Source: Paraburkholderia acidicola (lineage in GTDB: Bacteria > Pseudomonadota > Gammaproteobacteria > Burkholderiales > Burkholderiaceae). From it: a stretch of 64,000 nt of DNA. Positions 25,829-36,250 of the stretch are shown here, in pieces. The DNA lies in assembly GCF_002362315.1 (NCBI RefSeq), contig NZ_MTZV01000001.1:186001-250000 (forward strand). Reading direction: 5' to 3'. The notes under the pieces were generated by a model. The model searched no databases and had not been told where the DNA came from. It was given only the letters and a program-made list of their open reading frames with translations. Numbering within the stretch: position 1 is the first letter of the stretch; each line of letters begins with the position of its first letter. Made by a program: the position numbers and the translations under genes.

Positions 25829-28800
25829 ATGAACCTCTCACGCCCCTTCATCGAACGCCCTGTGGCGACAACGCTCCTTGCTCTCGGCGTCGCGCTCGCC
25901 GGCATGTTTGCTTTCGTCAGACTACCGGTTGCACCGCTACCCCAGGTCGACTTTCCGACTATTTCCGTGCAGGCCAGTTTGCCTGGCGCCAGTCCCGATA
26001 CCGTGGCCAACAGCGTGGCGAGTCCGCTGGAACGACACCTCGGACAGATCGCCGACGTCACCGAAATGACCTCGCAAAGCTCGGCCGGCTCTGCGCGCGT
26101 CACGCTGCAGTTTGGACTCGATCGCGATATCGACGGCGCGGCGCGCGATGTGCAGGCGGCGATCAATGCAGCGCGCGCCGATCTGCCGACGAGCCTGAAG
26201 AGCAATCCCACGTATCACAAGGTCAATCCCGCCGATGCCCCGATCCTGATTCTTGCGCTCACCTCGCACACGTTGCCGCGCGCCAGACTCTACGATCTCG
26301 CCTCGACGATCCTTGCGCAATCGCTGTCGCAGTTGCCGGGTATCGGCGAAGTCGACGTCAACGGATCGGCGAATCCGGCGGTGCGGGTCGAACTGAATCC
26401 GACCGCGCTCTATCACTACGGCATCGGTCTCGAAGATGTGCGCGCGGCGCTCGCGTCCGCGAATGCGAACAGCCCCAAAGGCGCGATCGAAAGCGAAGGC
26501 GAGCACTACCAGATCTACGACAACGACCAGGCGCGTGTCGCGGCGCAATACAAGGATCTGATCATCGGGTACCGCAACGGCGCGGGTGTCAAACTGTCCG
26601 ACACGGCCGAGATCGTCGATTCGGTCGAAGACCTGCGCAATCTCGGCCTTGCGCGCAACAATCAGCCTGCGGTGCTGGTCATGCTGTACCGACAACCGGG
26701 CGCAAACATCATCGACACCGTGGACAGCGTGCGCACGCTGCTGCGTCAGATTAAGCCCGCGCTACCCGCCGACGTCGACGTGGTCGAAGCGTCCGATCGC
26801 TCGACCACCATCCGGGCCTCGCTGCACGACACCGAAGCGACCCTGCTGATCGCCGTCGGACTGGTGATACTGGTGGTGTTCATCTTTCTCGGCAACGGAC
26901 GCGCCGCGCTGATTCCGACCGCGGCTGTGCCGGTGTCGATTGTCGGCACGTTCGCGTTCATGTACCTGCTCGGTTACTCGATCGACAATCTGTCGTTGAT
27001 GGCATTGACCATCGCGACCGGCTTCGTCGTCGACGATGCGATCGTCGTGCTGGAAAATATCGCGCGCCATATGGAAGCAGGCATGTCACGCATGCAGGCC
27101 GCGCTGCTCGGCGCGCGCGAAGTCGGCTTCACCGTGCTATCGATTTCGATCTCGCTGATCGCGGTGTTCATTCCGATCCTGCTGATGAGCGGCATCATCG
27201 GGCGGCTGTTTCGCGAATTCGCGATCACGTTGTCGCTTGCGATCGTCGTGTCGCTCGTGGTGTCGCTGACGGTTACGCCGGTGATGTGTTCGCGTCTGTT
27301 GCGCACGCGCGGCGAACGACCTGTGGGGCGCATTGGCCGGTTTTTCGCGCGACCGTTAGAGGCGTTGTACGACGGTTATGCGCGCTCGCTCGACTGGTCG
27401 TTGCAGCATCCACTGCTGTTGCTCGCTGTGCTCGTCGCGACGATCGGGTTGAATGTTTGCCTGTACGCGGTGATTCCGAAGGGGTTCTTTCCGCAGGAAG
27501 ACACAGGTCGTCTGATCGGTGGCATCCAGGCGGATCAAAGCATCTCGTTCCAGGCGATGGAGCCCAAGCTCAGGCAGATCATGAGGATCATCGGCGGCGA
27601 TCCGGCGGTGGACAATGTGGTCGGCTTTACTGGCGGCAGGCAAACCAATACTGGTTCGGTGTACGTCGCGCTCAAGCCGTTGTCGGAACGTCGCGAAACC
27701 GCCGATCAGGTCATTGCACGCCTGCGGCCGCAACTGAATGCGGTGCCGGGCGGCCGGCTCTTTCTTCAGGCGGTGCAGGACATTCGCATCGGCGGCAGGC
27801 AGAGCAACGCGCAGTATCAGTTCACCCTGCTCGGCGATTCGCGTGCGGAACTGTATCAATGGGCGCCGCGACTCGCGCAGGCGCTGCAGGGCGCGCCCGA
27901 ACTCGAGGACGTCAACTCGGATCAGCAGCAGGCGGGACTCGAAGCCGACGTGGATATCGATCGATCGACGGCGGCGCGGCTGGGTATCACCCCCGCACAG
28001 ATCGACAACACGCTGTATGACGCCTATGGGCAGCGGCTTGTATCGACTATCTACAATCCGCTCAATCAGTATTACGTCGTCATGGAAGTCGCGCCGCGTT
28101 ACTGGCAGCATCCGGAAACGCTGAACGATCTGTACGTGAGTACATCTGGGGGTAGCCCGAGCGGTACGCAATCGACCAACGCCGTCGCGGGTACCGTTAC
28201 CGTTAGCACCACCGCCACGACCGCAGCCACAGTCGCCGCCGATGCCACCGATTCCGCGCGCAATCTTGCGATCAACTCGCTGGCAGCAAGCGGCCACTCG
28301 AGCGCGTCCGCCGGCACGTCGGTCAGCACCGCGATCGAAACGATGATTCCGTTCAGCGCGTTCGCGCACTTTGCACCGGGACACACACCACTTGGCGTCA
28401 ACCACCAGGGCAACTTCGTCGCCACCACGATCTCGTTCAACCTGCCGCCTGGCGAACCGCTGTCGGTTGCTGTCGCGGCGATCGACCGGACAATGGCCGA
28501 GTTACGTATGCCCGCATCGATACACGGCAGCTTCGCGGGCACGGCGCGCACCTATCAGCAATCGCTTTCCGACGAACCGTTACTGATCCTTGCCGCACTG
28601 GCCGCGGTGTATATCGTCCTCGGCATCCTGTACGAGAGCTATGCGCATCCTCTGACGATTCTGTCCACGCTCCCCTCGGCCGGCGTCGGCGCGTTACTCG
28701 CGTTGATGCTGTTCCACATCGAGTTCACGGTCATGGCATTGATCGGCGTGATTCTGCTGATCGGCATCGTCAAGAAGAACGCGATCATGATGGTGGACTT

Positions 28801-29095
28801 CGCCATCGATGCCACCCGCGAAGGACTATCGTCGAGCGATGCGATCTATCAGGCGAGCCTGATGCGCTTCCGGCCGATCATGATGACGACCTGCGCGGCA
28901 TTGCTCGGTGCGTTGCCGCTAGCGCTAGGACATGGCGAAGGTGCCGATCTGCGCCGGCCGCTTGGAATTTCAATAGTCGGTGGTTTGATCGTGAGTCAGC
29001 TGCTGACGCTCTATACGACGCCGATCGTGTATCTGTACGTGGACCGGTTGCGACTCAAGCTGCGCAGGCGTCGCGGCATGGTGCAATCTGGTTAA
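25829..29095 (+). CDS. RND multidrug efflux permease, MdtC/MdtB-like (HAE1)
   Basis: Inner-membrane proton-drug antiporter, 1088 residues, with the usual 12 helices and two porter loops. The N-terminus ([20 protein letters not shown]), [20 protein letters not shown] in helix 4 (charge-relay Asp) and [19 protein letters not shown] are HAE1 hallmarks closest to MdtC. The second porter loop carries a Ser/Thr/Ala-rich stretch of about 60 residues between LYVSTSGG and [14 protein letters not shown] (bases about 28140-28345) that I do not expect in MdtC. No adaptor or outer-membrane gene is adjacent, so it must borrow partners. No clear Shine-Dalgarno. It ends 4 bp from the convergent protease gene. 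Confidence 0.92.
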   Translation: MNLSRPFIERPVATTLLALGVALAGMFAFVRLPVAPLPQVDFPTISVQASLPGASPDTVANSVASPLERHLGQIADVTEMTSQSSAGSARVTLQFGLDRDIDGAARDVQAAINAARADLPTSLKSNPTYHKVNPADAPILILALTSHTLPRARLYDLASTILAQSLSQLPGIGEVDVNGSANPAVRVELNPTALYHYGIGLEDVRAALASANANSPKGAIESEGEHYQIYDNDQARVAAQYKDLIIGYRNGAGVKLSDTAEIVDSVEDLRNLGLARNNQPAVLVMLYRQPGANIIDTVDSVRTLLRQIKPALPADVDVVEASDRSTTIRASLHDTEATLLIAVGLVILVVFIFLGNGRAALIPTAAVPVSIVGTFAFMYLLGYSIDNLSLMALTIATGFVVDDAIVVLENIARHMEAGMSRMQAALLGAREVGFTVLSISISLIAVFIPILLMSGIIGRLFREFAITLSLAIVVSLVVSLTVTPVMCSRLLRTRGERPVGRIGRFFARPLEALYDGYARSLDWSLQHPLLLLAVLVATIGLNVCLYAVIPKGFFPQEDTGRLIGGIQADQSISFQAMEPKLRQIMRIIGGDPAVDNVVGFTGGRQTNTGSVYVALKPLSERRETADQVIARLRPQLNAVPGGRLFLQAVQDIRIGGRQSNAQYQFTLLGDSRAELYQWAPRLAQALQGAPELEDVNSDQQQAGLEADVDIDRSTAARLGITPAQIDNTLYDAYGQRLVSTIYNPLNQYYVVMEVAPRYWQHPETLNDLYVSTSGGSPSGTQSTNAVAGTVTVSTTATTAATVAADATDSARNLAINSLAASGHSSASAGTSVSTAIETMIPFSAFAHFAPGHTPLGVNHQGNFVATTISFNLPPGEPLSVAVAAIDRTMAELRMPASIHGSFAGTARTYQQSLSDEPLLILAALAAVYIVLGILYESYAHPLTILSTLPSAGVGALLALMLFHIEFTVMALIGVILLIGIVKKNAIMMVDFAIDATREGLSSSDAIYQASLMRFRPIMMTTCAALLGALPLALGHGEGADLRRPLGISIVGGLIVSQLLTLYTTPIVYLYVDRLRLKLRRRRGMVQSG

Positions 29096-29099
29096 GTGA

Positions 29100-30209
29100 T
29101 CAACCCGCCGACTTGCCGATACTCCAGTGCGTAGGCGTGAACGCGGTTTCGAAGCGCGACAGAAACGATTGTCCAAGCAGACCGTCCACGCTCTTTCCCA
29201 GCGTCGCCCCCGATTTAGTGTCAACAGAGACCGGCACATCCGCGGCCTGAACCTGACCGACGCTGACCGATGTCGCCTGCGTCAGGAGTCCTGTCGCCGG
29301 TCCGTTGGCTGTCTGCAGGCGGACCTTCTGCGCATGCGCCGTATCGATCCGCGCCCGATGCGCAAACGCATCCGTCAACGTCACATAGGTTGCACCGGTG
29401 TCGACGATAAACGTACCTGTCACGCCATTGATCTTTGCGACGACACGAATCGTATTGCCCGACGGTCTCGCGAAACTGTCCTTCCCCGAGGCATACGTGG
29501 ACGGACACGACTGCTTGCCCGAATACGAGGCAATGATGTTCTTCGCCTGCGAATTGTCGGCCCGCTCTGGATCGGCCGACATCCACATCCTGATCATGCT
29601 GACCGCGTCGCAGTAGCGGCCCGCCTTCGCGTGCATGTCGGCAGCGCGGAGAAACAGATTGCTGGTGATTGTCGAGCGCTCGGGAATCAGCGCGATGGTC
29701 TGCATGTAGTCGGCCAGCGCCCGCTCGTGATCGCCCTGCCCTTCATAGGCCCTGCCGCGCGCGAAATAGTAGTCGGGTTCGGCCGGCTCGTTCGCGAGCA
29801 ACTGGTTGGCGACTGTAACGGCGGCGCCGTAGTCGCTCACGGCCATCAGATCTTCCGCGGCCGCGCTTAGAAAACCATCGGCACGACCGCACGTCTTGAC
29901 GAACTGGGTCAAGGAATTGGCAGACTCGCGCCGGTACCCTGCTTCGTCGAGGCGATACGAGAGCGCGCCCATCGCATCGCGGTTGCAGGGTTCGTGAGAA
30001 AGCTGCACGAGTGCGCGATGGGCGTCCGGTTTGGCCAGATCGGCTGCTTCGACACCGGTGAGCCGATAGTGGTCGACGGCGATTCTCGTATCGTCGGGAA
30101 CCTGCTGACCGCAGGCGAGCGTAATCAGTGCGGCGCATGCGGCAAGCAGCCGGCCGGGTGCGAACGCGTTTCGCAACACGATCGCGCGCGTGGAGGTCGA
30201 AATTTTCAT
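29100..30209 (-). CDS. Retropepsin-like aspartic protease lipoprotein with TPR repeats
   Basis: A 369-residue protein with a lipoprotein-like signal (ITLAC, then GQQVPDD). A helical TPR-type region is in the middle (YYFARGRAYEGQGDHERALA). At the C-terminus lies a clan AA protease domain with the active-site motif GTFIVDTGATYVTL and a later GLLGQSFLSRFE flap/hydrophobic-Gly segment. Bacterial relatives (TIGR02281-type) act in the periplasm as dimers; substrate unknown. ATG 30209 is preferred because it directly precedes the signal; an upstream frame reaches 30254. No strong ribosome site at either. Confidence 0.82.
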   Translation of the reverse strand: MKISTSTRAIVLRNAFAPGRLLAACAALITLACGQQVPDDTRIAVDHYRLTGVEAADLAKPDAHRALVQLSHEPCNRDAMGALSYRLDEAGYRRESANSLTQFVKTCGRADGFLSAAAEDLMAVSDYGAAVTVANQLLANEPAEPDYYFARGRAYEGQGDHERALADYMQTIALIPERSTITSNLFLRAADMHAKAGRYCDAVSMIRMWMSADPERADNSQAKNIIASYSGKQSCPSTYASGKDSFARPSGNTIRVVAKINGVTGTFIVDTGATYVTLTDAFAHRARIDTAHAQKVRLQTANGPATGLLTQATSVSVGQVQAADVPVSVDTKSGATLGKSVDGLLGQSFLSRFETAFTPTHWSIGKSAG

Positions 30210-30372
30210 TGGAATCTGCGGAATTGTTGCGTTTACGCCGTGCGCGAACGACATCGGTTTGCGATTGTGGCCGCTATGATACCTGGCGTTTGCAGGGGTT
30301 TTGTCACATGTGATTCGACACGACGGATGCAGGTCCGATCACTGCATCGTGCAACCGGCTCCCGTGGCAAAA

Positions 30373-31794
30373 CTAGAACCGGTAGTCAAGCAGGAGCGAA
30401 CCCAGCAGCGGATTGGCCGAAATTCTCGTGGTGTTCGAGGCGAGCACCTTACCCGGCTGGTTGATATTGAGTGTGATGGTCGTTCTGAGCGGGATGTAGG
30501 TGACCATGCCCGTCAGCCACAGACGCCGGGTGAGCTGGTAACTCGTCCCGAGCATGAAGACCGGCGTCCACGTACTTTTGATCTGCGCCGAGACCGTCGT
30601 ATGCGACGGCAACACCAGATTGGCGCCCGCCTGCAGCAGACTATCGATGGCATCCGGATTCTGCAGCAACGATTGCAGGTTACCAAGCGCATTGCCCGCG
30701 GACAGCAAACCGCCCAGCGATGCGAGCTTGCCCTGAAAAACCGAATTGAGATTCGTATTGGTGAAACGGGCATAACTGATGCCGATGCCGACGAACGGGC
30801 GAATCTTGTCCTCACGGCCGCCAAGATAGTATTTCATCACCGTCGATACCAGCAACGCACGCGAGGTGCCCAGCGGATTGCTGTTAGGATTCGCGAGATT
30901 GATCAGTGGCAGCTTGCCCTGAATGCCTGGAAATATCTGTCCGAGCGGCAAGCCGATGCTGCCGCTTCCGCGTAGCGTCAACATCGGCGGAAAGCCGGCG
31001 CCAATCTCGCTGGCAATGTGCTCGGTGAAAAAATGCGTGATGGTGAGCGCGACCGTATTCATGTTGCCGAGCGACACGGAACTACCGGGGTTGCTGAAAC
31101 TGCCTAGCCCGAGTGCACTGGTCTTCGTGGTGATCGGCGTTGAGCGCCCGGTCGGCATGATGAAGTGCCAGCCGAGACCGATCATGTTGCGGTCGTCGCC
31201 GGTGAGTTGCTCCTCCCAGGTGGGGCCTTCCGCTGTCGGCAGATCGGGCAGCATGTCGGGATCGACCGGATGAAGTTCGTACGGCATCCGGTCGTATTTC
31301 ACGCCGGCGATGAAGTGCGGCGACGATGCTGCTGGAGGACGGACAGGCGTCTCGTCATCGGTGGCGCAGGAAGCTGGATCGCACGCATCGTCGGGTGTCG
31401 GTACGTCGGAGAACCCGATGCCGCTACGGCCGCTGCTGCGCGAAGTGCGCGGTATGCCATCGCGTTTTGCCTCGCCTAATGTGATCTTTTCTGCGGAAAA
31501 CTTGCGAAGGCGCGGGAGATGCGGGTCATCCTGCGGGTCCGCTAACGCATTCGTGCGCCCGCTTCGCTTCACACCCGGCGTCGGCCCCCACGCGTGCGCA
31601 TCGAATCCCGGCACATCGCTATCCGGTAGAAAGCCAATGCCTTCCGCGCCGTCCTGCCAGCGCACTGATTGCCTGCCGTCTTCCGCGTGCGCGGGAGCCG
31701 TGCACGCGAGGACCGTGACACCGAGCCAGCACGACAGCGGGGCTCGCCAGCCGCGACGCGCGCTTTCGCGGCGTTGCTTCTTTCCGGTCCGCAT
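30373..31794 (-). CDS. OmpW-like outer-membrane beta-barrel protein, last gene of the peptide-export operon
   Basis: The 473-residue protein has a long basic n-region and signal peptide ending AHA/EDG. About 170 residues of low-complexity, probably unstructured chain follow, then an OmpW-type barrel. Barrel marks are GLGWHFIMPTG, ALTITHFFTEHIASEIGAG, KYYLGGREDKIRPFVGIGIS and a C-terminal strand ending DYRF with terminal Phe. OmpW barrels are narrow hydrophobic channels. The start lies 5 bp after the HlyD-type gene stop, which places it in the exporter operon. The N-terminal extension is unusual for OmpW. Could serve as receptor, self-protection or accessory export pore (inference). Confidence 0.78.
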   Translation of the reverse strand: MRTGKKQRRESARRGWRAPLSCWLGVTVLACTAPAHAEDGRQSVRWQDGAEGIGFLPDSDVPGFDAHAWGPTPGVKRSGRTNALADPQDDPHLPRLRKFSAEKITLGEAKRDGIPRTSRSSGRSGIGFSDVPTPDDACDPASCATDDETPVRPPAASSPHFIAGVKYDRMPYELHPVDPDMLPDLPTAEGPTWEEQLTGDDRNMIGLGWHFIMPTGRSTPITTKTSALGLGSFSNPGSSVSLGNMNTVALTITHFFTEHIASEIGAGFPPMLTLRGSGSIGLPLGQIFPGIQGKLPLINLANPNSNPLGTSRALLVSTVMKYYLGGREDKIRPFVGIGISYARFTNTNLNSVFQGKLASLGGLLSAGNALGNLQSLLQNPDAIDSLLQAGANLVLPSHTTVSAQIKSTWTPVFMLGTSYQLTRRLWLTGMVTYIPLRTTITLNINQPGKVLASNTTRISANPLLGSLLLDYRF

Positions 31795-31799
31795 CGGCG

Positions 31800-33095
31800 T
31801 CAGGCGGGCGTGCCGAACATGCGTTGCCGTATCCGGTAGAGCGGTTCGAACAGCCATTCAAGCAAGCTGCGCTTTTCGAGGACGATGTCGCCCCTGAGCG
31901 TCATCCCCGCTTTCAACGCAAGCGTTTTCCCTTCGAACACCGGTGTGCGCTCGGAAAGCTCCACCCAGCTCTTGAAGTAGGTTTGTGGCGATCCCGCATC
32001 CACCGGCAAATTCAATTCCCTGGCGGAAAAGGCGACCGGCGAAATCGATAGCAATTTGCCGCGGTAGGTCCCGAACTTTTCGACCGGATAGCTACCGTAG
32101 GCGAGCTTCACCTCCTGCCCCGGCTTCACGAAGCCCGCTTTCGACGACGGGATATATAGCTCTGCGATAAGACCGTCCGCCTTCGCCGGCAGGATCTCAA
32201 CCACACGCGTACCTGGCGGATCGATCACGCTACCCTGCACGACGTCGAGCCGCACGATCTGCCCGTCGGCGGGTGCGTAGAGCACCTGGTTCACGCTTTC
32301 GTCGATGTTGAATTCTTTCGAGTTGAGCTCTTCCTGCTTGATCTTCAGTTCGGCATTCGACCCGTCGTACTTGCTTTGCAACGTCTCCAGATCGCCGCGC
32401 AACTTCATGACCTGCTTGATGAGATCGGCCTTGCGCAACAGCAAGTCCTGATAGGCCTGGCTAGCCTGCAGGTATTGCGTGTTCACCTGGTTGTACTGCT
32501 CGAGCGTCACGACCTGCTCGTTCAGCAACTGCTTGACCCGGTCGCGCCGCTCGCCGTCGTCGGAAACGATGCTTTTCTGATCTTCGATCTGCCTGTCGAT
32601 AAGCGCCCTGCTCTGACCGAATGCACCGATCTGCTGGTTGATCTGCTCGATTGTCGAGCGGTATTCGAGCTTCGCGGCATCCATCTGCTGATCGACTTCC
32701 ACGCGCTGACGTTTCAGCGCTTCGCGCATCCCTTGTACGTTGTTAGTCTGCGTAACGAAGCTGGTGTCGCGTGTCACGCTCATTAGCTTGTCGCCCGCCC
32801 TGACCTGCTGATCCTTGTTGACGAACACGTTGCGCACGGCCCATCCGGGCGGCGCAGCCACGCCGATCAGTCCCGAACGCGGCGTCAGCGTGCCCATCAC
32901 GCTTTCGGTATTCGCGTAGCTCAGATGCACGAGTGCCGTGATAAACATCGCGAACATTGCAATCGACAGATAGCAAAAGAAACGCATCGACACCGGTACG
33001 TCAACGACGCCATTGATCACCGTGCCAAACGTCGTGCCACGCAGCAACTTGCGCGGTGTTTTCTGCTCTCGCAGCGTCGAGATCCAGCTGGGCAT
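31800..33095 (-). CDS. HlyD family adaptor of a peptide (microcin-type) type I secretion system
   Basis: CvaA-like membrane fusion protein, 431 residues: cytoplasmic N-terminus, one membrane segment near residues 38-60, lipoyl-like half-motifs (GTLTPRSGLIGVAAPPGW and LYAPADGQIVRLDVVQGSV) either side of a long coiled coil, and a C-terminal GMTLRGDIVLEKRSLLEWLFEPL tail typical of bacteriocin adaptors. Start fixed by tgaggaga 7 nt upstream. It lies 12 bp after the acyltransferase-like gene. It would connect the C39-ABC exporter to a TolC channel; tolC-like 37260-38678 is the obvious partner. Confidence 0.93.
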   Translation of the reverse strand: MPSWISTLREQKTPRKLLRGTTFGTVINGVVDVPVSMRFFCYLSIAMFAMFITALVHLSYANTESVMGTLTPRSGLIGVAAPPGWAVRNVFVNKDQQVRAGDKLMSVTRDTSFVTQTNNVQGMREALKRQRVEVDQQMDAAKLEYRSTIEQINQQIGAFGQSRALIDRQIEDQKSIVSDDGERRDRVKQLLNEQVVTLEQYNQVNTQYLQASQAYQDLLLRKADLIKQVMKLRGDLETLQSKYDGSNAELKIKQEELNSKEFNIDESVNQVLYAPADGQIVRLDVVQGSVIDPPGTRVVEILPAKADGLIAELYIPSSKAGFVKPGQEVKLAYGSYPVEKFGTYRGKLLSISPVAFSARELNLPVDAGSPQTYFKSWVELSERTPVFEGKTLALKAGMTLRGDIVLEKRSLLEWLFEPLYRIRQRMFGTPA

Positions 33096-33107
33096 GAGTG
33101 GCTCTCC

Positions 33108-34133
33108 TCAGGTACCGTGCGGCGCGCGTTGAGTACGGGCTCGCGTGCTTGTTTCAAGCAACGGAGAAGGCATCAGGTAGGGCGTAAAGTGCTCCCAGAA
33201 GTGCCACTGCTCGGGTTGCCGCATCAGCGCTTCCTCAAGCCTGTCGACAATGCGCTGATGCATCGTCAGCACCGGCGAGCGCTCCTCGTCCACGCCCAGG
33301 ATGCGCGCCGGCGCTTTGTGCTCGAGTTCGACGAAGTTCACGGTGCAGCGGTCGCGAAACGGCACACCGGTTGCGTACGCCACCAGCAACGGAATCTCGT
33401 TCTCTACGGCAAGCTTCACGCCACCGCCTGCCAGACGCACCCAGCGCCCGCCCAACCGGCACGGGTTCGTCTTGCCGAAGCGGCCGTGCAGATCCGAGAA
33501 CAGCAGGAACACCGGCTGCTCGCGGCGCAGACTGACCACCAGCCGTCGCAGATGGACCCGCTGTTCGATATCGATAAACTCGACCTCGCCTGCGCCGTAT
33601 TCGTTCACGAGACGGATCGCGTCGTCGAAGAACGCGCCCGGCGCATCCTTGTGCATGACGACCATCAGTTTGCGGTCGTCGGGAATCAGAAAACGTAGCT
33701 TGGTGACGAACAGCATCAGATTGCCGAAATGCAAACCCGCGAGCATCAACGGACCACCGCGTGCAAGCGCTTCACGCAATGCCGGTTCACCCGCACATTC
33801 CATGTGATCCACCATATCCTTCATCGATGCGAGGCTACGGCTCTTCAGCATCAGGCCCGCGGCCTCGGCTTCGAACAGCTCGCGCACGATACCGTTCGCT
33901 ACCTGCCGGATGCGCAGCGGATCGTGATTCAGATGCGCACTCATCATGTGCTTGACGGAGATCTCGATCGAATAGCGGATCGCTGGGCACAACCGCAAGC
34001 ACACCGCGGCGCACGCGCGCATCATCTTGATACAGCGCTCCGGCGACTGTCCTAGCGCAACCCGTCGTACGATGCGGCGGATAAAGAACGCGTATGAGAA
34101 CGCGTTGAACAGAAAGAGGCGCATCAGCGTCAT
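33108..34133 (-). CDS. LpxL/HtrB-like acyltransferase-family protein in the peptide-export operon
   Basis: The 341-residue protein has the layout of Kdo2-lipid A lauroyl transferases: short hydrophobic N-terminus, then a PlsC/LpxL-like core. The block GGPLMLAGLHFGNLMLF aligns with the LpxL catalytic block, but the acid of His-X4-Asp/Glu is Met140 (His135 kept), so canonical activity is doubtful. Later FLLFSDLHGRFGKTNPCRLGG matches the family's substrate loop. Its ATG overlaps the ABC exporter stop (ATGA), so translation is coupled. It may acylate the secreted peptides, or modify lipid A for self-protection; both are inference. Confidence 0.8.
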   Translation of the reverse strand: MTLMRLFLFNAFSYAFFIRRIVRRVALGQSPERCIKMMRACAAVCLRLCPAIRYSIEISVKHMMSAHLNHDPLRIRQVANGIVRELFEAEAAGLMLKSRSLASMKDMVDHMECAGEPALREALARGGPLMLAGLHFGNLMLFVTKLRFLIPDDRKLMVVMHKDAPGAFFDDAIRLVNEYGAGEVEFIDIEQRVHLRRLVVSLRREQPVFLLFSDLHGRFGKTNPCRLGGRWVRLAGGGVKLAVENEIPLLVAYATGVPFRDRCTVNFVELEHKAPARILGVDEERSPVLTMHQRIVDRLEEALMRQPEQWHFWEHFTPYLMPSPLLETSTRARTQRAPHGT

Positions 34134-36250
34134 TCCGACACCTCCAGCTCGGGTCGCCTCGATGCCATTTCAGTCAGCACGCCGTCGTGCATCTGATAGA
34201 TCCGATCGACCATCGACAGGATCGAATCGTCGTGCGTGACGAGCACGATCGTGCATGGCAGCGTCAGGACGTTGCGGCAGATTTCGTGTGTCGTGGCCTG
34301 ATCGAGATTCGATGAAAACTCGTCGAGGATCAGCAGATTCGGTTCGCAATAGAGTGCGCGCGCAATCAGCAAGCGCTGCATCTGCCCCGCTGAGAGAAAC
34401 TTCTGCGTGTCACCCAAAGGCGTGTCGTAGCGGTGATCGAGCTGATCGATCTCCTGATGAATGCATGCCAGCCGGGCCGATTCGAACATCGCGCTCAAAC
34501 GCGGCGCCGGTGCGAAATTCGTGATGTTGTCGCGTATCGTGCCGCGAAACAGCTGGTCGGACTGCGTCACTGCCGCGATGTGCTTGCGATAAAGACGCAG
34601 GTTCACCTCGGACAGATCGACGTCGTTGACGAACAGCGTGCCGGGCGCTGCCGGATACAGGCCGCAGATCAGGTTAAGCAGTGTTGTCTTGCCGCTGCCC
34701 GTACGACCGACGATCGCGATCTTCGAGCCAGCCGGCACGTCGAGATTGATGTTGGAGAGGATCGGGCGCGTGCCGCCTTTCGGCGTATAGGACAGCGTCC
34801 GGATCGATAACGAGCCGTCGAAATGCTCGACGGAGCGCACCGGCGCATCGGCCGCGGGCTCCTCGGTTTCCGTCTGCAGCACATCGGCTACGCGATCCAT
34901 GTGTACCTGCAGGACCCGGCGTCGCACGTAGAGCTGGATGGAATCGACGAACTTGTCGGCGAACAGGTTCTTGTACTGGATGAACGCATAGATGATGCCG
35001 ATCGTGCTCTGGCCGTGCATCACGAGCCACGCGCCGTAAGTCACGATGACCAGTTGCTCGACGTTCACAATCGCTTTAGAGAACGCATCGAACAGCAGTT
35101 GCAGCCGTTCCTGCTGACGGATGGCCTGCAGCTTTTGCGTGAGCGCATTGACCCACAGGTTGCTGCGCGCACTCTCGGCGGACAGCAGTTTGATCGAATG
35201 CGCGGAGCGGATGTTTTCGATCAGCAGCGCATCGGCTTCGGCGCCGCGCGTGAGGATCTGCGACATCGCATCCTGCATCTGCGGCTGGATCGCAAGCCGG
35301 CTCAGCGCGAACAGCACCATGCCCGCGAGGCTGATACCCGCGAGCACCGGGCTGTAGTAGAACATCAGGACGAGCGTCAGCACACAGGTGACGACATTGA
35401 GCAACCCGCCAATCAGGCCGTCGACGAGAAACCGCCCGATCTCCGAGATCGACGACACCCGCGAGATCGAATCGCCGGTGTTGTGGAACAGGTAGTAACC
35501 GATCGGCAAACGGGCCAGGTGTCCGACCATATTCGACGACAGCTGCTGCGAGACGATGTTGCGCAGATAGCTCTTGATGTTGCCGACCAGATTCGAGTAC
35601 AGCGTGTCGAACAGGAAGACGATGCTGAAAACGATCGTCAGCAGGTACAGGATGTCGACGTCGGTTTTCTTGAGCGCCTCGTCGATCGTCAACTGCACGT
35701 AGGACGGTCCGAGCAGTAACAACAGCTGCGCGGCCACCCCACCCGCCACGCCGATCAGCAGGCTCTTGCGGATGCCGGTCAGACCCGCGAGGTAATCGCG
35801 CAGGTGGATGCGGTCGCTCGCGCCGGTGTGCGTGAAACCGATATCGGGGTTCAGTTCCAGCGCGTAACCCGTGATGTTGGTCAGCGCCTGCGCAAGCGGC
35901 AGTTTCATTTCGCCGAGCGCCGGGTCGATGATGTGCACGCTGCCGTAACCGACTTTGGTCAACACGACGTAGTGATTCATCCCCCAGTGCAGGATGCAAG
36001 GCAGCTTGAGCGCATCGATTTCGCTCGCCTCGAACTGCAGGCCACGCGCGCGAATGCCGAGATCGTTGGCGATCTCGATCAGGTCGAAGAACGACAGCCC
36101 GGAATCGATCTTGACGGGATAGCGGTTGCGCAACGTGCGCAGGGTTGTCTCCCGGCCGTGCCACGTCGCAATCATCGCGAGACACGCCAGCCCGCATTCC
36201 GTGACCTCGTCCTGCAGGATGGGCCGGACTTTCTTTGTGTTGAACAGCAT
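34130..36250 (-). CDS. C39 peptidase-containing bacteriocin/microcin ABC exporter
   Basis: CvaB-like exporter of 706 residues that cleaves double-glycine leaders and pumps the peptide out. Domain order: C39 peptidase (Gln13, ECGLACLAM with Cys19, His in LHWGMNHYVVL, Asp in VHIIDPALG), six-helix membrane domain (about 160-430), ATPase (Walker A GRTGSGKTT, signature LSAGQMQR instead of LSGGQ, Walker B LLILDEFSSNLD, H-loop VTHDD). ATG 36250 begins exactly at the C39 domain; a longer frame to 36355 is low-complexity and unlikely. No strong ribosome site is seen. It lies just downstream of two double-glycine peptide genes. Confidence 0.95.
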   Translation of the reverse strand: MLFNTKKVRPILQDEVTECGLACLAMIATWHGRETTLRTLRNRYPVKIDSGLSFFDLIEIANDLGIRARGLQFEASEIDALKLPCILHWGMNHYVVLTKVGYGSVHIIDPALGEMKLPLAQALTNITGYALELNPDIGFTHTGASDRIHLRDYLAGLTGIRKSLLIGVAGGVAAQLLLLLGPSYVQLTIDEALKKTDVDILYLLTIVFSIVFLFDTLYSNLVGNIKSYLRNIVSQQLSSNMVGHLARLPIGYYLFHNTGDSISRVSSISEIGRFLVDGLIGGLLNVVTCVLTLVLMFYYSPVLAGISLAGMVLFALSRLAIQPQMQDAMSQILTRGAEADALLIENIRSAHSIKLLSAESARSNLWVNALTQKLQAIRQQERLQLLFDAFSKAIVNVEQLVIVTYGAWLVMHGQSTIGIIYAFIQYKNLFADKFVDSIQLYVRRRVLQVHMDRVADVLQTETEEPAADAPVRSVEHFDGSLSIRTLSYTPKGGTRPILSNINLDVPAGSKIAIVGRTGSGKTTLLNLICGLYPAAPGTLFVNDVDLSEVNLRLYRKHIAAVTQSDQLFRGTIRDNITNFAPAPRLSAMFESARLACIHQEIDQLDHRYDTPLGDTQKFLSAGQMQRLLIARALYCEPNLLILDEFSSNLDQATTHEICRNVLTLPCTIVLVTHDDSILSMVDRIYQMHDGVLTEMASRRPELEVSE

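Noticed and set aside
27356-28405. Minus-strand open frame opposite the RND pump
   Set aside because: Antisense shadow without ribosome site or motif.
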